A stretch of 64,000 bases of DNA from Algoriphagus lacus. GTDB taxonomy: Bacteria; Bacteroidota; Bacteroidia; Cytophagales; Cyclobacteriaceae. Numbering within the stretch: position 1 is the first letter of the stretch; each line of letters opens with the position of its first letter. This document shows positions 9,251 through 21,495 of the stretch, piece after piece. The notes under the pieces were generated by a model. It did no database searches and was not told the origin of the DNA. It saw nothing but the letters and a program-made list of their open reading frames with translations. The stretch is taken from the NCBI RefSeq assembly GCF_003583985.1, contig NZ_QXML01000001.1:868001-932000 (forward strand), given 5' to 3'. The position numbers and the translations under genes were made by a program.

Positions 9251-12200
9251 ATGTCGTTTAGAAAAAATAAAAAACTCAACAACGATTTTTCCAGAGTTAC
9301 CATCAGCTTGGCTTCTCCAGAATCTATTCTGGACAGTTCAAATGGTGAAGTAACTCAGCCGGAGACCATCAACTACAGGACATACAAACCAGAAATGGGC
9401 GGTTTGTTCTGCGAGAGAATCTTTGGTCCTGTGAAAGACTGGGAATGTCATTGCGGTAAATACAAGCGAATCAGATATAAAGGCATCATCTGCGACCGTT
9501 GCGGAGTGGAAGTGACTGAGAAAAAAGTACGCCGTGAGCGTATGGGACACATCGAATTGGTGGTTCCTGTAGCGCACATTTGGTACTTCAAATCTCTTCC
9601 AAACAAAATCGGATACCTGCTTGGTCTTCCTACCAAGAAATTGGATCAGATTGTTTACTATGAGCGATATGTCGTAGTACAAGCCGGTATCAAAGCTGAA
9701 GAAGGTGTGCAGTACCTCGACTTCCTTACTGAAGACGAATACCTCGACATCATGGATAAGCTTCCAAAGGAAAACCACATGCTGGACGATGCTGATCCAA
9801 ACAAATTCATCGCCAAGATGGGTGCTGAAGCCTTGGAAATGCTGTTAGCAAGATTGGACCTTGATGATCTTTCTTATTCACTTCGCCACCAAGCCGCTAC
9901 CGACACTTCTCAGCAGCGTAAAGCTGAAGCGTTGAAGCGTTTGAAAGTAGTAGAAGCGTTCCGTGATGCAAGAACTCGTATAGAAAACCGTCCAGAGTGG
10001 ATGGTGGTAAGAATGGTTCCTGTTATTCCACCGGAATTGCGTCCATTGGTTCCTTTGGATGGAGGTCGTTTTGCGACTTCTGATTTGAATGACCTGTATA
10101 GAAGAGTAATCATCAGAAATAACCGTTTGAAGCGATTGATTGATATCAAAGCTCCTGAGGTGATTTTGAGAAACGAAAAGAGAATGTTGCAGGAAGCTGT
10201 GGATTCACTTTTTGATAACTCCAGAAAAGTAAATGCAGTAAGATCAGACGGTAACCGTGCGTTGAAATCCCTTTCCGACATGTTGAAAGGTAAGCAGGGC
10301 CGTTTCCGTCAAAACTTGCTCGGTAAGCGAGTGGACTACTCCGGTCGATCTGTAATCGTCGTAGGTCCTGAGCTCAAACTGCACGAGTGTGGTCTTCCTA
10401 AAAATATGGCGGCGGAACTTTTCAAACCTTTTATCATCAGAAAACTGATCGAAAGAGGTATTGTAAAGACTGTAAAATCAGCCAAAAAAATCGTGGATCG
10501 TAAAGATCCTGTGGTGTGGGATATTTTGGAAAACGTATTGAAAGGACATCCAGTTCTTCTCAACCGAGCCCCAACTCTTCACAGATTGGGTATCCAGGCT
10601 TTCCAGCCAAAGCTGATTGAAGGAAAAGCGATCCAGCTTCACCCATTGGTGTGTACTGCATTCAACGCCGACTTTGACGGTGACCAGATGGCGGTTCACG
10701 TTCCGCTTGGCCACGAGGCAATCTTGGAAGCTTCCACGCTGATGCTTTCTGCTCACAATATCTTGAACCCAGCCAACGGTGCTCCAATCACTGTACCTTC
10801 TCAGGACATGGTTTTGGGTCTTTATTATGTGACCAAAGGCAAAAAGTCAACTCCTGAGGAGAAAGTTGCCGGTGAAGGCATGACTTTCTACAGTCAGGAA
10901 GAAGTAATCATTGCATTGAACGAAGGCAAAATCTCCAAGCATGCACACATCAAGTGTAAAGTAAAGGTGAGGACTTCCGAAGGTGAGATCAAAGAACAAA
11001 TCATCGAAACTGTTGCCGGTCGTTTGATTTTCAATCAATTCGTTCCTGAGGAAGTAGGCTATGTAAACGAACTTTTGACTAAGAAAAAACTCCAGCAGAT
11101 CATCGCTGAGGTGGTGAAGGTTTGCGGAATTGCCCGTACGGCCCAGTTCTTGGATGATATCAAGCATCTTGGATTCCAGATGGCTTACCAAGGTGGCCTG
11201 TCAATGGGTCTGAATGATGTAATCATTCCGGAAGAAAAAGAGCCGATGATCGCCAAGGCAAAAGAGGAAGTTGACCAAGTATGGAACAACTACCTTATGG
11301 GTCTGATCACGGATAATGAGCGTTATAATCAAGTAATCGATATTTGGACTCGTACCAACTCTCATTTGACCAACAATCTGATGAAGAAGATGGAAGAGGA
11401 CAAGCAGGGTTTCAATGCCATCTACATGATGATGCACTCAGGAGCCCGTGGTTCCCGAGAGCAAATCCGTCAGCTGGGTGGTATGAGAGGGTTGATGGCT
11501 AAGCCACAGAAAAACCTTCAGGGTTCTGTAGGTGAAATCATCGAAAACCCAATCCTTTCCAACTTCAAAGAAGGTCTGGACGTATTGGAGTACTTCATCT
11601 CTACACACGGTGCTCGTAAAGGTCTTGCTGATACGGCTTTGAAAACAGCCGATGCGGGTTACTTGACCCGTCGTTTGGTGGACGTAGCTCAGGATATGAT
11701 CGTGACCGAAGAGGATTGTGGTACTTTGAGAGGTCTGGTAGTTCAGCCTTTGAAAGACAACGATGAAATCGTTGAGCCACTTTCTGAAAGAATCCTGGGT
11801 CGTGTATCAGTACATGACGTTTATGATCCTATTACAGATAAATTGATTATCCCAGCGGGTGTTGAAATCGGAGACGAAGTTGCCAAGCTGGTTGATGAGT
11901 CTGCTATCGAAGAGGTGGAAATCAGATCTGTGTTGACTTGTGAAACCAGAAGAGGTGTCTGCGCAAAATGTTACGGAAGAAACTTGGCTACCGGTAAAAT
12001 GGTACAGGCTGGTGAATCTGTTGGTGTTATTGCTGCACAGTCCATCGGTGAACCGGGAACTCAGTTGACTTTGAGAACCTTCCACGTAGGTGGTACAGCT
12101 TCCAACATGGCAGTAGACGCTTCCATCAATGCTAAGTTTGACGGTGTAATTGAATTCGAAGAAGAATTGAGATTCATTGAAACGACCAATAAAGATGGTG

Positions 12201-13564
12201 AAGCAATTACTATTGTAATGGGACGTTCGGGTGAAATCAAAATCAACGAAGCAAAAACCGGTAAAACCTTAGTGTCCAACCACGTTCCTTATGGTGCGTT
12301 GTTGAATGTGAAGGATGGTCAGAAAATCTCCAAAGGACAGTCTCTCTGCACTTGGGATCCATACAACGCGGTAATCCTTTCTGAATTTGACGGTAAAGTT
12401 GAATTCGAGGCGATCGTAGAAGGGATCACATATAAAGAAGTGGCCGATGATCAGACTGGTTTCCGTGAAAAAGTAATCATTGAAACCAAGGATAGAACTA
12501 AGAACCCTGCGATCGTCATTAATTATGGTGGCGAAACCAAGGCATACAATATTCCTGTTGGTGCTCACCTAGCTGTTGAAGCTGGAGACAAAGTTAAGGC
12601 TGGTCAAATCCTGGTTAAAATTCCAAGATCTGTGGGTAAGACTCGAGACATCACCGGTGGTCTTCCACGAGTTACTGAATTGTTCGAGGCACGTAACCCA
12701 TCCAACCCGGCTGTGGTTTCTGAAATTGACGGTGTTGTTACCTATGGAGGAATCAAGCGCGGTAACAGAGAAATCGTTATTGAATCAAAAGATGGCGTGA
12801 TCAAGAAGTACATGGTATCTCTTTCCAAGCACATTTTGGTTCAGGAAAATGACTTCATCCGTGCAGGTGAGCCGTTATCAGATGGAGCGATCACTCCAAA
12901 TGATATCCTTTCCATTAAAGGACCAACTGCAGTACAGGAATACTTAGTAAACGAGATTCAGGAAGTTTACAGACTTCAGGGTGTAAAAATCAACGATAAG
13001 CACATTGAGGTAATCGTATCTCAGATGATGCAGAAAGTTGAAATTCTGGATGCGGGGGATACGAACTTCCTACAAGGTCAAATCGTGGATAAGTGGGCAT
13101 TCCGTGAGGAAAACGACAATATCCTGGATAAGAAAGTGGTCATGGATGCTGGTGATTCATCTACCTTGAAGCCAGGTATGATCATTTCTGCAAGAAGATT
13201 GAGAGACGAAAACTCCAGCTTAAAGCGTAAGGATTTGAAACTTGTTCAAGTTCGTGATGCTGAGACAGCTGTTTCTGCTCCTACTTTGCAAGGAATCACT
13301 GCTGCCTCTTTAGGTACAGAAAGCTTTATCTCGGCAGCTTCCTTCCAGGAAACTACCAAGGTTCTTTCCGAAGCTGCCATCAGAGGTAAGCGAGACGAAT
13401 TGTTGGGCTTGAAAGAAAACGTAATCGTAGGTCACCTGATTCCAGCCGGTACCGGACAGAGAAGATTGCAAAATCTTATTGTAGGTTCTCAGGAAGAATA
13501 CGACAAGCTTTCTGAAAATATGGAAAGAACTTCCGCTAGAAGATCTAGCGAAGCCATTCTTTAA
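9251..13564 (+). CDS. rpoC: RNA polymerase subunit beta prime
   Basis: 1437 residues. The N-terminal zinc site is CHCGKY...CDRCG (about 66-85). The catalytic motif [12 protein letters not shown] has the three Mg-binding aspartates D474, D476 and D478. A second zinc site is [14 protein letters not shown] (about 897-910). Trigger loop and jaw regions follow. It is cotranscribed with rpoB and closed by a strong terminator 22 bp after the stop. Confidence 0.99.
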   Translation: MSFRKNKKLNNDFSRVTISLASPESILDSSNGEVTQPETINYRTYKPEMGGLFCERIFGPVKDWECHCGKYKRIRYKGIICDRCGVEVTEKKVRRERMGHIELVVPVAHIWYFKSLPNKIGYLLGLPTKKLDQIVYYERYVVVQAGIKAEEGVQYLDFLTEDEYLDIMDKLPKENHMLDDADPNKFIAKMGAEALEMLLARLDLDDLSYSLRHQAATDTSQQRKAEALKRLKVVEAFRDARTRIENRPEWMVVRMVPVIPPELRPLVPLDGGRFATSDLNDLYRRVIIRNNRLKRLIDIKAPEVILRNEKRMLQEAVDSLFDNSRKVNAVRSDGNRALKSLSDMLKGKQGRFRQNLLGKRVDYSGRSVIVVGPELKLHECGLPKNMAAELFKPFIIRKLIERGIVKTVKSAKKIVDRKDPVVWDILENVLKGHPVLLNRAPTLHRLGIQAFQPKLIEGKAIQLHPLVCTAFNADFDGDQMAVHVPLGHEAILEASTLMLSAHNILNPANGAPITVPSQDMVLGLYYVTKGKKSTPEEKVAGEGMTFYSQEEVIIALNEGKISKHAHIKCKVKVRTSEGEIKEQIIETVAGRLIFNQFVPEEVGYVNELLTKKKLQQIIAEVVKVCGIARTAQFLDDIKHLGFQMAYQGGLSMGLNDVIIPEEKEPMIAKAKEEVDQVWNNYLMGLITDNERYNQVIDIWTRTNSHLTNNLMKKMEEDKQGFNAIYMMMHSGARGSREQIRQLGGMRGLMAKPQKNLQGSVGEIIENPILSNFKEGLDVLEYFISTHGARKGLADTALKTADAGYLTRRLVDVAQDMIVTEEDCGTLRGLVVQPLKDNDEIVEPLSERILGRVSVHDVYDPITDKLIIPAGVEIGDEVAKLVDESAIEEVEIRSVLTCETRRGVCAKCYGRNLATGKMVQAGESVGVIAAQSIGEPGTQLTLRTFHVGGTASNMAVDASINAKFDGVIEFEEELRFIETTNKDGEAITIVMGRSGEIKINEAKTGKTLVSNHVPYGALLNVKDGQKISKGQSLCTWDPYNAVILSEFDGKVEFEAIVEGITYKEVADDQTGFREKVIIETKDRTKNPAIVINYGGETKAYNIPVGAHLAVEAGDKVKAGQILVKIPRSVGKTRDITGGLPRVTELFEARNPSNPAVVSEIDGVVTYGGIKRGNREIVIESKDGVIKKYMVSLSKHILVQENDFIRAGEPLSDGAITPNDILSIKGPTAVQEYLVNEIQEVYRLQGVKINDKHIEVIVSQMMQKVEILDAGDTNFLQGQIVDKWAFREENDNILDKKVVMDAGDSSTLKPGMIISARRLRDENSSLKRKDLKLVQVRDAETAVSAPTLQGITAASLGTESFISAASFQETTKVLSEAAIRGKRDELLGLKENVIVGHLIPAGTGQRRLQNLIVGSQEEYDKLSENMERTSARRSSEAIL

Positions 13565-13585
13565 TCAAGTTAGAATTAGAACACG

Positions 13586-13618
13586 AAAGGCCTGTATGTT
13601 GTGTACAGGCCTTTTTTT
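13586..13618 (+). terminator. Terminator after rpoC
   Basis: An 11-bp perfect stem, AAAGGCCTGTA (13586-13596) with TACAGGCCTTT (13604-13614), with a 7-base loop and a run of seven Ts. It ends 13 bp before the next gene, which must either be read through or use an unseen promoter. Confidence 0.9.
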
Positions 13619-13631
13619 AATCCCAAAAAAC

Positions 13632-13946
13632 ATGGAAGACAACAAAAGACAAGATCAACAGATAAACATCGAGCTTTCTGAAGAAGTGGCAGAAGGTACC
13701 TATTCCAATTTGGCCATGATCGCGCATTCCAATTCCGAATTTGTAATTGATTTCATCCGGTTGATGCCGGGAGTACCAAAGGCAAAAGTAAAGTCAAGAA
13801 TTATCGTGACTCCGGATCATGCAAAAAGATTGCTTGCGGCCTTGAAGGATAACATCGAAAAATATGAAGCTGCATTCGGAAAAATCAACCAAGGAGGCGG
13901 TTCTCCTTCTTTTCCGATTTCCTTTGGTAAGCCGGGGGAGGCATAG
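13632..13946 (+). CDS. DUF3467 protein
   Basis: 104 residues with the start MEDNKRQDQ at 13632. An in-frame upstream ATG at 13596 lies inside the rpoC terminator loop and is rejected. The protein has the DUF3467 pattern: an acidic start, EGTYSNLAMIAHSNSEFVIDF, then SRIIVTPDHAKRLLAALKDNIEKYE, and a Gly/Pro-rich tail. It is soluble with no signal peptide. Its function is unknown. The link to rpoC and the ribosomal genes appears conserved in this phylum (from memory), which suggests a housekeeping role. Confidence 0.85.
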   Translation: MEDNKRQDQQINIELSEEVAEGTYSNLAMIAHSNSEFVIDFIRLMPGVPKAKVKSRIIVTPDHAKRLLAALKDNIEKYEAAFGKINQGGGSPSFPISFGKPGEA

Positions 13947-13966
13947 TAAAAATATAACTGCTTAAT

Positions 13967-13997
13967 TTTGTTACTCTTATTTGATTCTTTACCTTTG
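13967..13997 (+). promoter_or_regulatory. Promoter of the str operon
   Basis: TTTG (13967-13970), 19 bases, then TACCTTTG (13990-13997): a perfect match. The bases after it (CAGTCC) are the same as after the rplC promoter. The leader to rpsL is about 40 nt. Confidence 0.85.
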
Positions 13998-14044
13998 CAG
14001 TCCAAAATTTAACAGTTTACAGGAAAACTAAATTTTATCAGTTA

Positions 14045-14470
14045 ATGCCTACTATTCAACAACTAGTAAGAAAAGGTAGAAATACACTGGAGATCAAATC
14101 AAAATCTAGAGCATTGGATGCATGTCCACAGCGAAGAGGGGTTTGTACTAGGGTATATACTACGACCCCTAAGAAACCTAACTCTGCGATGAGAAAGGTG
14201 GCTAGGGTGAGATTGACGAACGGAAAAGAAGTGAATGCTTACATTCCGGGTGAAGGTCACAATTTGCAAGAGCACTCTATTGTATTGATCAGAGGTGGTC
14301 GTGTGAAAGATCTTCCAGGTGTGAGATATCACATCATCCGAGGTGCATTGGATACTGCAGGAGTAAAAGACCGTAAGCAAGGTCGCTCCAAGTACGGTGC
14401 TAAAAGACCGAAAGCTGGTAAAGGTGCTCCAGCAGCTCCGACCAAAGGTGCTCCGGCAAAAAAGAAATAA
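14045..14470 (+). CDS. rpsL: 30S ribosomal protein S12
   Basis: 141 residues, about 17 longer than E. coli S12 because of an Ala/Pro/Lys-rich tail (about residues 120-141, ending APAKKK). The decoding-site motifs [11 protein letters not shown] and [13 protein letters not shown] are intact, with lysines at the two classical streptomycin-resistance positions. It is the first gene of the str unit, 19 bp before rpsG. Confidence 0.98.
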   Translation: MPTIQQLVRKGRNTLEIKSKSRALDACPQRRGVCTRVYTTTPKKPNSAMRKVARVRLTNGKEVNAYIPGEGHNLQEHSIVLIRGGRVKDLPGVRYHIIRGALDTAGVKDRKQGRSKYGAKRPKAGKGAPAAPTKGAPAKKK

Positions 14471-14489
14471 TAAAAAACATTAAAAAGAA

Positions 14490-14957
14490 ATGAGAAAAGC
14501 GAAACCAAAGAAGAGATATATTCTTCCAGACCCAAAGTTTAATGACACTTTGGTGACCAAGTTTGTAAACTGTCTGATGGTCGATGGGAAGAAGAGTATT
14601 GCTTACAACATTTTCTACGATGCAGTAGCAAAGGTAGAATCCAAAGTAGGTGAGAATGGTCTTGAAGTTTGGAAAAAAGCGCTTAACAATATTGCTCCAT
14701 CCGTTGAGGTGAAGAGTCGTAGAGTTGGTGGTGCTACGTTCCAGGTTCCTATGGAAGTCAGACCTGAAAGAAAAATGTCACTTGGTATCAAGTGGATGAT
14801 CGCCTATGCTCGTAAAAGAGGTGAGAAGACCATGATGGACCGATTGGCAGGCGAAATCATCGCAGCAGCAAAAGGCGAAGGAGCCGCTGTGAAGAAGAAA
14901 GATGATACGCACAGAATGGCCGAAGCCAACAAAGCATTCTCCCACTTTAGATTTTAA
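14490..14957 (+). CDS. rpsG: 30S ribosomal protein S7
   Basis: 155 residues, the normal size. Contains the S7 helix bundle and conserved region [23 protein letters not shown]7 starts assembly of the 30S head at the 3' major domain of 16S rRNA. It lies between rpsL and fusA with gaps of 19 and 5 bp. Confidence 0.98.
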   Translation: MRKAKPKKRYILPDPKFNDTLVTKFVNCLMVDGKKSIAYNIFYDAVAKVESKVGENGLEVWKKALNNIAPSVEVKSRRVGGATFQVPMEVRPERKMSLGIKWMIAYARKRGEKTMMDRLAGEIIAAAKGEGAAVKKKDDTHRMAEANKAFSHFRF

Positions 14958-14962
14958 TTAGG

Positions 14963-17083
14963 ATGGCAAGAGATTTAAGATTCACCAGAAACATCGGTAT
15001 CGCTGCGCATATTGACGCCGGAAAGACGACAACTACTGAGCGTATTCTTTACTATTCCGGTAAGTCACATAAAATTGGTGAAGTGCATGAAGGTGCTGCT
15101 ACCATGGACTGGATGGCGCAAGAGCAAGAAAGAGGTATTACTATCACTTCTGCTGCAACTACCGTTTTCTGGAATTACAGAAGCAACCAATATCAAATCA
15201 ACATCATCGATACTCCTGGACACGTTGACTTTACCGTAGAGGTAAACCGCTCCTTGAGAATCCTTGATGGACTTGTTTTCCTGTTCAGTGCTGTGGATGG
15301 TGTTGAGCCACAGTCTGAAACCAACTGGCGATTAGCTGATAATTATAAAGTGGCCCGTATCGGTTTCGTTAACAAAATGGACCGTGCTGGCGCAAATTTT
15401 CTGGAAGTTTGTAAGCAAGTAAAGGAAATGCTCGGATCTTATGCCGTGCCTTTGCAGCTTCCAATCGGTGCAGAAGATAAATTCCGTGGTGTTGTTGATT
15501 TGATCAACAACCGTGGAATCATTTGGAACGAAAATGACATGGGTATGACCTATGAAGTAGTTCCAATCCCTGAAGATATGGTAGAGGAAGCAGCTCAATA
15601 CAGAGAGTATCTGTTGGAGGCTGTTGCTGACTACGATGAGTCTTTGATGGAGAAATTTTTCGATGATCCAAATTCCATTACTGAAGCCGAAATTTTGAAG
15701 GCATTAAGAGCAGCAACTATCGACATGAAAATTGTACCGATGGTTTGTGGTTCTTCTTTCAAAAACAAAGGTGTTCAAACCATGCTTGACTTGGTTATGG
15801 AATTGCTTCCTTCTCCATTGGACAAGGACGATATCGTTGCCCATTCTTTGGATGATGAGGATGTTGAAGTAGCTATTGCTCCTGACGAAAAGGAACCATT
15901 CACTGGTTTGGCTTTCAAAATCGCAACTGATCCGTTTGTTGGTCGTCTATGCTTTGTTAGAGCTTATTCTGGTGTTTTGGAGTCCGGTTCATACGTTTTC
16001 AACAGCCGTTCAGGCAACAAGGAGCGTATCTCCCGAGTATTCCAGATGCACGCAAACAAGCAAAACCAAATCGAAAGATTGGTAGCGGGTGACATTGGAG
16101 CTGTAGTAGGTTTCAAAGACATCAAGACAGGAGATACACTTTGCGACGAAAAGCGCAAGGTAGTTCTGGAATCCATGGTGTTCCCTGAGCCTGTTATCGG
16201 ATATGCAATTGAGCCAAAAACTCAAGCTGACGTGGATAAACTTGGAATGGCGATCGCAAAACTGGTAGAAGAAGATCCAACACTTCAGGTAAATACTGAC
16301 CATGAAACTGGTCAGACGATCCTAAGAGGTATGGGTGAACTTCACCTGGAAATTATCATCGACCGTCTGAAGAGAGAATTCAAAGTTGAAATCAATCAAG
16401 GAGCTCCTCAGGTTGCTTACAAAGAAGCTTTGTTTGGTTCTGTTGAGCACAAAGAAGTTTACAAGAAGCAGACTGGTGGTAAAGGTAAATTCGCTGATAT
16501 CGTGTTCGAATTGGGTCCTAAGGATCCCGACCCGGAAACTGGCGAGATCAAGCCAGGTCTTGACTTTGTCAATGGCATCGTAGGAGGTGTGATTCCAAAA
16601 GAATTTATCCAGCCCGTTCAGAAAGGCTTCCAAGAGGCAATGAAGAATGGACCATTGGCAGGTTATCCAATCGAAGCTATGAAGGTGAGATTATTCCACG
16701 GTTCATATCACGATGTGGATTCCGATGCGCTTTCATTTGAATTAGCTGCTAGAATTGGTTTCAAAGAAGCTGCTAAAAAGTGTAAGCCACAGTTGCTTGA
16801 GCCAATTATGGCTGTTGACGTGGTGACTCCGGATGAATATACCGGACCAATCACAGGTGACTTGAACAGAAGAAGAGGTTTGATGAAAGGTATGGATACC
16901 AAGGGTACCTCTACCGTAGTCAAAGCTAGCGTTCCTTTGTCTGAGTTGTTCGGATATGTGACTGATTTGAGAACAATCACTTCAGGTAGAGCGACTGCTT
17001 CTTTGACATTCTCTCACTATGAGCCTGTTCCTAATAACATAGCTGAAGCGGTAATTGCTAAAGTAAAAGGTGAAAAAGCCTAA
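14963..17083 (+). CDS. fusA: Elongation factor G
   Basis: 706 residues. The G domain has [15 protein letters not shown] (P-loop, about 15-29), DTPGHVDF near 87 and NKMDR near 138. Domains II to V follow, including the domain IV/V region with [19 protein letters not shown] drives tRNA translocation and ribosome recycling. Gaps of 5 bp from rpsG and 11 bp to rpsJ indicate one transcript. Confidence 0.99.
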   Translation: MARDLRFTRNIGIAAHIDAGKTTTTERILYYSGKSHKIGEVHEGAATMDWMAQEQERGITITSAATTVFWNYRSNQYQINIIDTPGHVDFTVEVNRSLRILDGLVFLFSAVDGVEPQSETNWRLADNYKVARIGFVNKMDRAGANFLEVCKQVKEMLGSYAVPLQLPIGAEDKFRGVVDLINNRGIIWNENDMGMTYEVVPIPEDMVEEAAQYREYLLEAVADYDESLMEKFFDDPNSITEAEILKALRAATIDMKIVPMVCGSSFKNKGVQTMLDLVMELLPSPLDKDDIVAHSLDDEDVEVAIAPDEKEPFTGLAFKIATDPFVGRLCFVRAYSGVLESGSYVFNSRSGNKERISRVFQMHANKQNQIERLVAGDIGAVVGFKDIKTGDTLCDEKRKVVLESMVFPEPVIGYAIEPKTQADVDKLGMAIAKLVEEDPTLQVNTDHETGQTILRGMGELHLEIIIDRLKREFKVEINQGAPQVAYKEALFGSVEHKEVYKKQTGGKGKFADIVFELGPKDPDPETGEIKPGLDFVNGIVGGVIPKEFIQPVQKGFQEAMKNGPLAGYPIEAMKVRLFHGSYHDVDSDALSFELAARIGFKEAAKKCKPQLLEPIMAVDVVTPDEYTGPITGDLNRRRGLMKGMDTKGTSTVVKASVPLSELFGYVTDLRTITSGRATASLTFSHYEPVPNNIAEAVIAKVKGEKA

Positions 17084-17094
17084 TCTTCAAGAAA

Positions 17095-17400
17095 ATGAAC
17101 CAGAAAATCAGAATAAAACTAAAATCATACGATCATAGCCTGGTGGATAAGTCATCAGAGAAGATCGTGAAGGCTGTAAAAGCCACTGGCGCAGTAGTAG
17201 TTGGACCTATTCCTTTGCCGACTAAAAAGGAGAAATTCACTGTGTTGAAATCTCCACACGTAAACAAGAAAGCCAGAGATCAGTACCAGTTGTGTACTTA
17301 CAAAAGACTGGTAGATATCTACTCAAATTCTTCGAAAACCGTGGATGCTTTGATGAAAATCGAGCTTCCAAGTGGAGTGGATGTAGAAATCAAGGTCTGA
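17095..17400 (+). CDS. rpsJ: 30S ribosomal protein S10
   Basis: 101 residues, the normal size. The conserved start ([16 protein letters not shown]) and the loop with [11 protein letters not shown] are present. S10 is part of the 30S head and a NusB/NusG partner. It lies 11 bp after fusA and is followed by a terminator, so it belongs to the str transcript and not to the S10 transcript as in E. coli. Confidence 0.98.
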   Translation: MNQKIRIKLKSYDHSLVDKSSEKIVKAVKATGAVVVGPIPLPTKKEKFTVLKSPHVNKKARDQYQLCTYKRLVDIYSNSSKTVDALMKIELPSGVDVEIKV

Positions 17401-17420
17401 CAGAACCTTAATTCAATAGC

Positions 17421-17456
17421 AAAAGGCCTGCAATCACTGCAGGTCTTTTGTTTTTT
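17421..17456 (+). terminator. Terminator after rpsJ
   Basis: A 12-bp stem with one G-T pair, AAAAGGCCTGCA (17421-17432) with TGCAGGTCTTTT (17438-17449), has a five-base loop and is followed by GTTTTTT. It closes the rpsL-rpsG-fusA-rpsJ unit. Confidence 0.88.
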
Positions 17457-17551
17457 CAACTCTAAGGAAAATTGGATTTGACAGGTAATCCTTCAAAAGT
17501 TCCCTTCTGTTTCAATTTATTTCTAATTGTTTGAAAATATTAGAGTTGGGA

Positions 17552-17582
17552 TTTGCTGCCAAATATTATTTCAGTAACTTTG
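17552..17582 (+). promoter_or_regulatory. Promoter of the rplC-led S10/spc operon
   Basis: TTTG (17552-17555), 19 bases, then TAACTTTG (17575-17582): a perfect match, followed by CAGTCC as at the rpsL promoter. The leader to rplC is about 57 nt and has a 6-bp hairpin, CAAGTG (17601-17606) with CACTTG (17613-17618), which could be a site for ribosomal-protein feedback (inference). The rest of this 244-bp gap holds nothing I recognise. Confidence 0.85.
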
Positions 17583-17644
17583 CAGTCCTTAAAAAGGGCC
17601 CAAGTGTGTAATCACTTGTGGATTATCAAATTATCTTATTCAAG

Positions 17645-18277
17645 ATGTCTGGTATTATAGGTAAAAAAGTAGGAATGACTAGCATTTTCAGTGCCGATGG
17701 ACGTAACGTCGCATGCACGCTAATAGAAGCTGGTCCTTGCGTAGTGACGCAAGTAAAAAACGTTGAAACAGACGGGTACAACGCAGTGCAGTTGGCATTC
17801 GGCGAGCGTAAGGAGAAAAATACTCCCAAGCCGCTGATCGGTCATTTTAAAAAGGCCGGTACTACGCCAAAGCAGAAAGTTGTTGAATTCCGTGACTTCA
17901 GGGCCGAGTTTGAAGGTCAAGTGGAGCTCGGAAAGACGGTAAGTGCAGGAGAGGTTTTCGTAGAAGGTGACTTCGTAGATGCCATCGGTACTTCAAAAGG
18001 TAAAGGCTTCCAAGGTGTTGTGAAGCGTCACGGTTTTGGTGGTGTGGGTGGTCAAACTCACGGTCAGCACAACAGACAGAGACACCCAGGTTCCATTGGT
18101 GCATGTTCATGGCCATCCAGAGTTTTCAAAGGAATGAGAATGGCCGGCAGAACAGGTGGTGACAGAGTGAAAGTGATCAACCTTCGCGTGTTGAAAGTTT
18201 ACCCTGAGCAAAACCTTCTTTTGGTTTCTGGTTCAGTACCTGGTCCTAAAAACTCTTTCGTAATTCTTGAGAAATAA
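17645..18277 (+). CDS. rplC: 50S ribosomal protein L3
   Basis: 210 residues. The start [15 protein letters not shown] at 17645 is chosen because an in-frame ATG at 17618 adds nine residues not seen in L3. The conserved [18 protein letters not shown] loop, which reaches the peptidyl-transferase centre, is intact. It is the first gene of the S10-spc transcript, 3 bp before rplD. Confidence 0.98.
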   Translation: MSGIIGKKVGMTSIFSADGRNVACTLIEAGPCVVTQVKNVETDGYNAVQLAFGERKEKNTPKPLIGHFKKAGTTPKQKVVEFRDFRAEFEGQVELGKTVSAGEVFVEGDFVDAIGTSKGKGFQGVVKRHGFGGVGGQTHGQHNRQRHPGSIGACSWPSRVFKGMRMAGRTGGDRVKVINLRVLKVYPEQNLLLVSGSVPGPKNSFVILEK

Positions 18278-18280
18278 GCC

Positions 18281-18910
18281 ATGGAATTAGCAGTAATCAA
18301 TCATAAAGGACAAGATACAGGTAGAAAGGTGACTCTTTCTGACGAAATCTTCGCGATCGAACCTAACGATAACGCAATCTACTTGGATGTGAAGCAGTAT
18401 CTGGCTAACCAGAGACAAGGCACTCACAAATCAAAAGAAAGAAACGAAGTAGCAGGTTCTACTAAAAAGATCAAAAAGCAAAAAGGTACCGGTGGTGCTC
18501 GTGCAGGATCTTTGAAGGCGCCTAACTTCCGTGGTGGAGGTAGAGTATTTGGCCCTAGGCCAAGAGACTACTCTTTCAAACTCAATAAAAAAGTAAAACA
18601 GTTGGCTCGTAAGTCAGCACTTTCTTATAAAGTGATTGAAAACAGCCTGGTTGTATTGGAGGATCTTTCTTTCGAGGCTCCAAAGACCAAAAACTACATC
18701 GCGCTTTTGAGCGGACTTTCTCTTTCTGACAAGAAGACCCTTTTGGTTCTTCCAGAGGAAAACAAGAACGTGTTTTTGTCAAGCAGAAACCTTCCTAAGG
18801 CGAAAGTAGTGACTGTAAATGATGTAAATACTTACCAACTCCTAAATGCTGACCACTTGGTATTGTGCGAAGGATCTGTAAGTAAATTGGAAACCATTTT
18901 ATCGAAATAA
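18281..18910 (+). CDS. rplD: 50S ribosomal protein L4
   Basis: 209 residues. The extended tunnel loop is present ([23 protein letters not shown], in the 65-90 region). L4 lines the peptide exit tunnel, is a macrolide-resistance locus, and in E. coli autoregulates the S10 operon. Gaps are 3 and 4 bp. Confidence 0.98.
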   Translation: MELAVINHKGQDTGRKVTLSDEIFAIEPNDNAIYLDVKQYLANQRQGTHKSKERNEVAGSTKKIKKQKGTGGARAGSLKAPNFRGGGRVFGPRPRDYSFKLNKKVKQLARKSALSYKVIENSLVVLEDLSFEAPKTKNYIALLSGLSLSDKKTLLVLPEENKNVFLSSRNLPKAKVVTVNDVNTYQLLNADHLVLCEGSVSKLETILSK

Positions 18911-18914
18911 GACA

Positions 18915-19202
18915 ATGGATATTCTAAAGCAGCCTTTGATTACAGAAAAGGTCTCCGCTGGCAACGAGAAAGGTACCTACGGTTTTATCGTGGAGAAAAC
19001 CGCTGACAAGACGCAGATCAAAAATACTGTTGAGAAAAAGTATGGGGTAAAGGTGGTATCTATTCGTACCATGAGATATGCTGCGAAGCATAAAACCCGC
19101 TATACCAAGAATAAGATCGTATCAGGCTTCACCAATGCTTACAAAAAGGCAATCGTGCAAGTAGCTGATGGTGAGGTAATTGATTTTTACGGAGAAATTT
19201 AA
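18915..19202 (+). CDS. rplW: 50S ribosomal protein L23
   Basis: 95 residues. Starts MDILKQPLITEKVS, with the conserved RxMxYxxKxKTRYTK loop. L23 sits at the tunnel exit and docks trigger factor and SRP. Normal length; 13 bp before rplB. Confidence 0.97.
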   Translation: MDILKQPLITEKVSAGNEKGTYGFIVEKTADKTQIKNTVEKKYGVKVVSIRTMRYAAKHKTRYTKNKIVSGFTNAYKKAIVQVADGEVIDFYGEI

Positions 19203-19215
19203 TTGAATCAATATC

Positions 19216-20040
<825 letters not shown>

Positions 20041-20042
20041 TT

Positions 20043-20321
20043 ATGGCACGTTCATTAAAAAAAGGTCCTTATATCGAGCACCACTTGGTGAAGAAAGTAG
20101 ATGCCATGAACGAGTCAGGCAAGAAATCTGTCATCAAGACTTGGTCAAGAAAATCAATGATTTCTCCGGATTTCGTAGGACATACCTTCGCTGTGCATAA
20201 CGGCAACAAGTTTATCCCTGTTTTTGTAACCGACAACATGGTAGGTCATAAGCTAGGAGAATTTGCGCCAACTAGAAACTTCCGCGGTCACATTGCTAAA
20301 AAAGACAAAGGAAAGAGATAA
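20043..20321 (+). CDS. rpsS: 30S ribosomal protein S19
   Basis: 92 residues with the typical start [10 protein letters not shown] and the motif [14 protein letters not shown]. It is part of the 30S head with S13. Separated from rplB and rplV by two bases on each side. Confidence 0.98.
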   Translation: MARSLKKGPYIEHHLVKKVDAMNESGKKSVIKTWSRKSMISPDFVGHTFAVHNGNKFIPVFVTDNMVGHKLGEFAPTRNFRGHIAKKDKGKR

Positions 20322-20323
20322 TC

Positions 20324-20716
20324 ATGGAAGCAATAGCAAGATTAAAAAACGTTCCTACTTCCCCGCGCAAAATGCGCCTTGTGGCTGATCTCGTAAGAGG
20401 TAAGAGAGTAGGCTTGGCCCTCAGCATTTTGAAATTTACTCCTAACCATGGAGCAATGAAATTGGAGAAACTTCTCCTTTCAGCTGTGGCTAACTGGCAG
20501 GCTAAAAATCCTGATGCAAAGCTTGAAGAAGCTGATCTTTACATCAAAACCATTATGGTTGACGAAGGAAGATCACTGAAGAGACTAAGACCTGCTCCCC
20601 AGGGACGCGGTCATAGAATCCGTAAAAGATCCAATCATGTAACCCTTGTAGTTGATGCGTTCATCGCTGGAGACGTTACCGCTGATGTAGTACAAACTAA
20701 CGAAAAGGCAAATTAA
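20324..20716 (+). CDS. rplV: 50S ribosomal protein L22
   Basis: 130 residues. The tunnel beta-hairpin with [19 protein letters not shown] is intact. L22 lines the exit tunnel next to L4. The junction with rpsS is TAATCATGG; 8 bp to rpsC. Confidence 0.98.
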   Translation: MEAIARLKNVPTSPRKMRLVADLVRGKRVGLALSILKFTPNHGAMKLEKLLLSAVANWQAKNPDAKLEEADLYIKTIMVDEGRSLKRLRPAPQGRGHRIRKRSNHVTLVVDAFIAGDVTADVVQTNEKAN

Positions 20717-20724
20717 GAAAGACT

Positions 20725-21468
20725 ATGGGACAAAAGATTAACCCAATAGGATTTAGACTTGGTGTAGTCAAAGGCTGGGATTCCAACTGGTATGGTGGGA
20801 AAGATTTTGCCGAAAAACTGTACGAAGATCAGCAGATCCGTAAATATGTCCTTGCCAGAATCCCTAAAGGTGGTATTGCCAAAGTGATCATTGAGCGTAC
20901 GCTTAAGAGAATCACCTTGACTATCCATACTGCCCGTCCGGGTGTAGTGATTGGTAAAGGCGGAGCCGAAGTAGACAAGCTGAAAGAAGAGCTTAAGAAG
21001 ATCACCAACAAGGATATTCAAATCAATATCTTTGAGATTAAGCGTCCTGAATTGGATGCTAAATTGGTAGGTGAGTCTATCGCACAGCAGCTTCAGGCTA
21101 GAATTTCCTTCCGAAGAGCAATGAAGCAAGCCATTGCAGCATCCATGAGAGTGGGAGCTGAAGGAATCAAAGTTAAACTTTCTGGTCGTTTGGGTGGTGC
21201 CGAAATGGCCCGCTCTGAAATGTACAAAGAGGGAAGAATTCCTCTTCACACCTTGAGAGCAGACATCGATTACGCACTTTCTGAAGCACTTACTGTGTAC
21301 GGAATCATCGGAATCAAAGTATGGATCTTCAAAGGTGAGGTGTACGGAAAAAGAGACCTTTCTCCAAACCAAGGAGCTGCGAATGAGCCAAAAGGCCAGC
21401 GTACTCCAAGCCCTAAAGGCGGTCGGAATGAGAGAGACAACGGTCCAAGACGCAGAAATAAGAAATAA
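20725..21468 (+). CDS. rpsC: 30S ribosomal protein S3
   Basis: 247 residues. The KH domain has [17 protein letters not shown], and the C-terminal S3 domain has [13 protein letters not shown] low-complexity basic/Pro tail (from about residue 216, ending PRRRNKK) is longer than the E. coli one. S3 is part of the mRNA entry helicase with S4 and S5. Confidence 0.98.
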   Translation: MGQKINPIGFRLGVVKGWDSNWYGGKDFAEKLYEDQQIRKYVLARIPKGGIAKVIIERTLKRITLTIHTARPGVVIGKGGAEVDKLKEELKKITNKDIQINIFEIKRPELDAKLVGESIAQQLQARISFRRAMKQAIAASMRVGAEGIKVKLSGRLGGAEMARSEMYKEGRIPLHTLRADIDYALSEALTVYGIIGIKVWIFKGEVYGKRDLSPNQGAANEPKGQRTPSPKGGRNERDNGPRRRNKK

Positions 21469-21495
21469 CTATTTTCACCGAATAAGTGAGAAATC

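Noticed and set aside
13596..13631. Upstream start of the DUF3467 gene
   Set aside because: The extra codons lie inside the rpoC terminator and do not match the family N-terminus.
17401..17644. Hidden small gene or RNA in the rpsJ-rplC gap
   Set aside because: The gap is explained by a terminator, a promoter and a short leader; no further structured element or plausible frame was seen.
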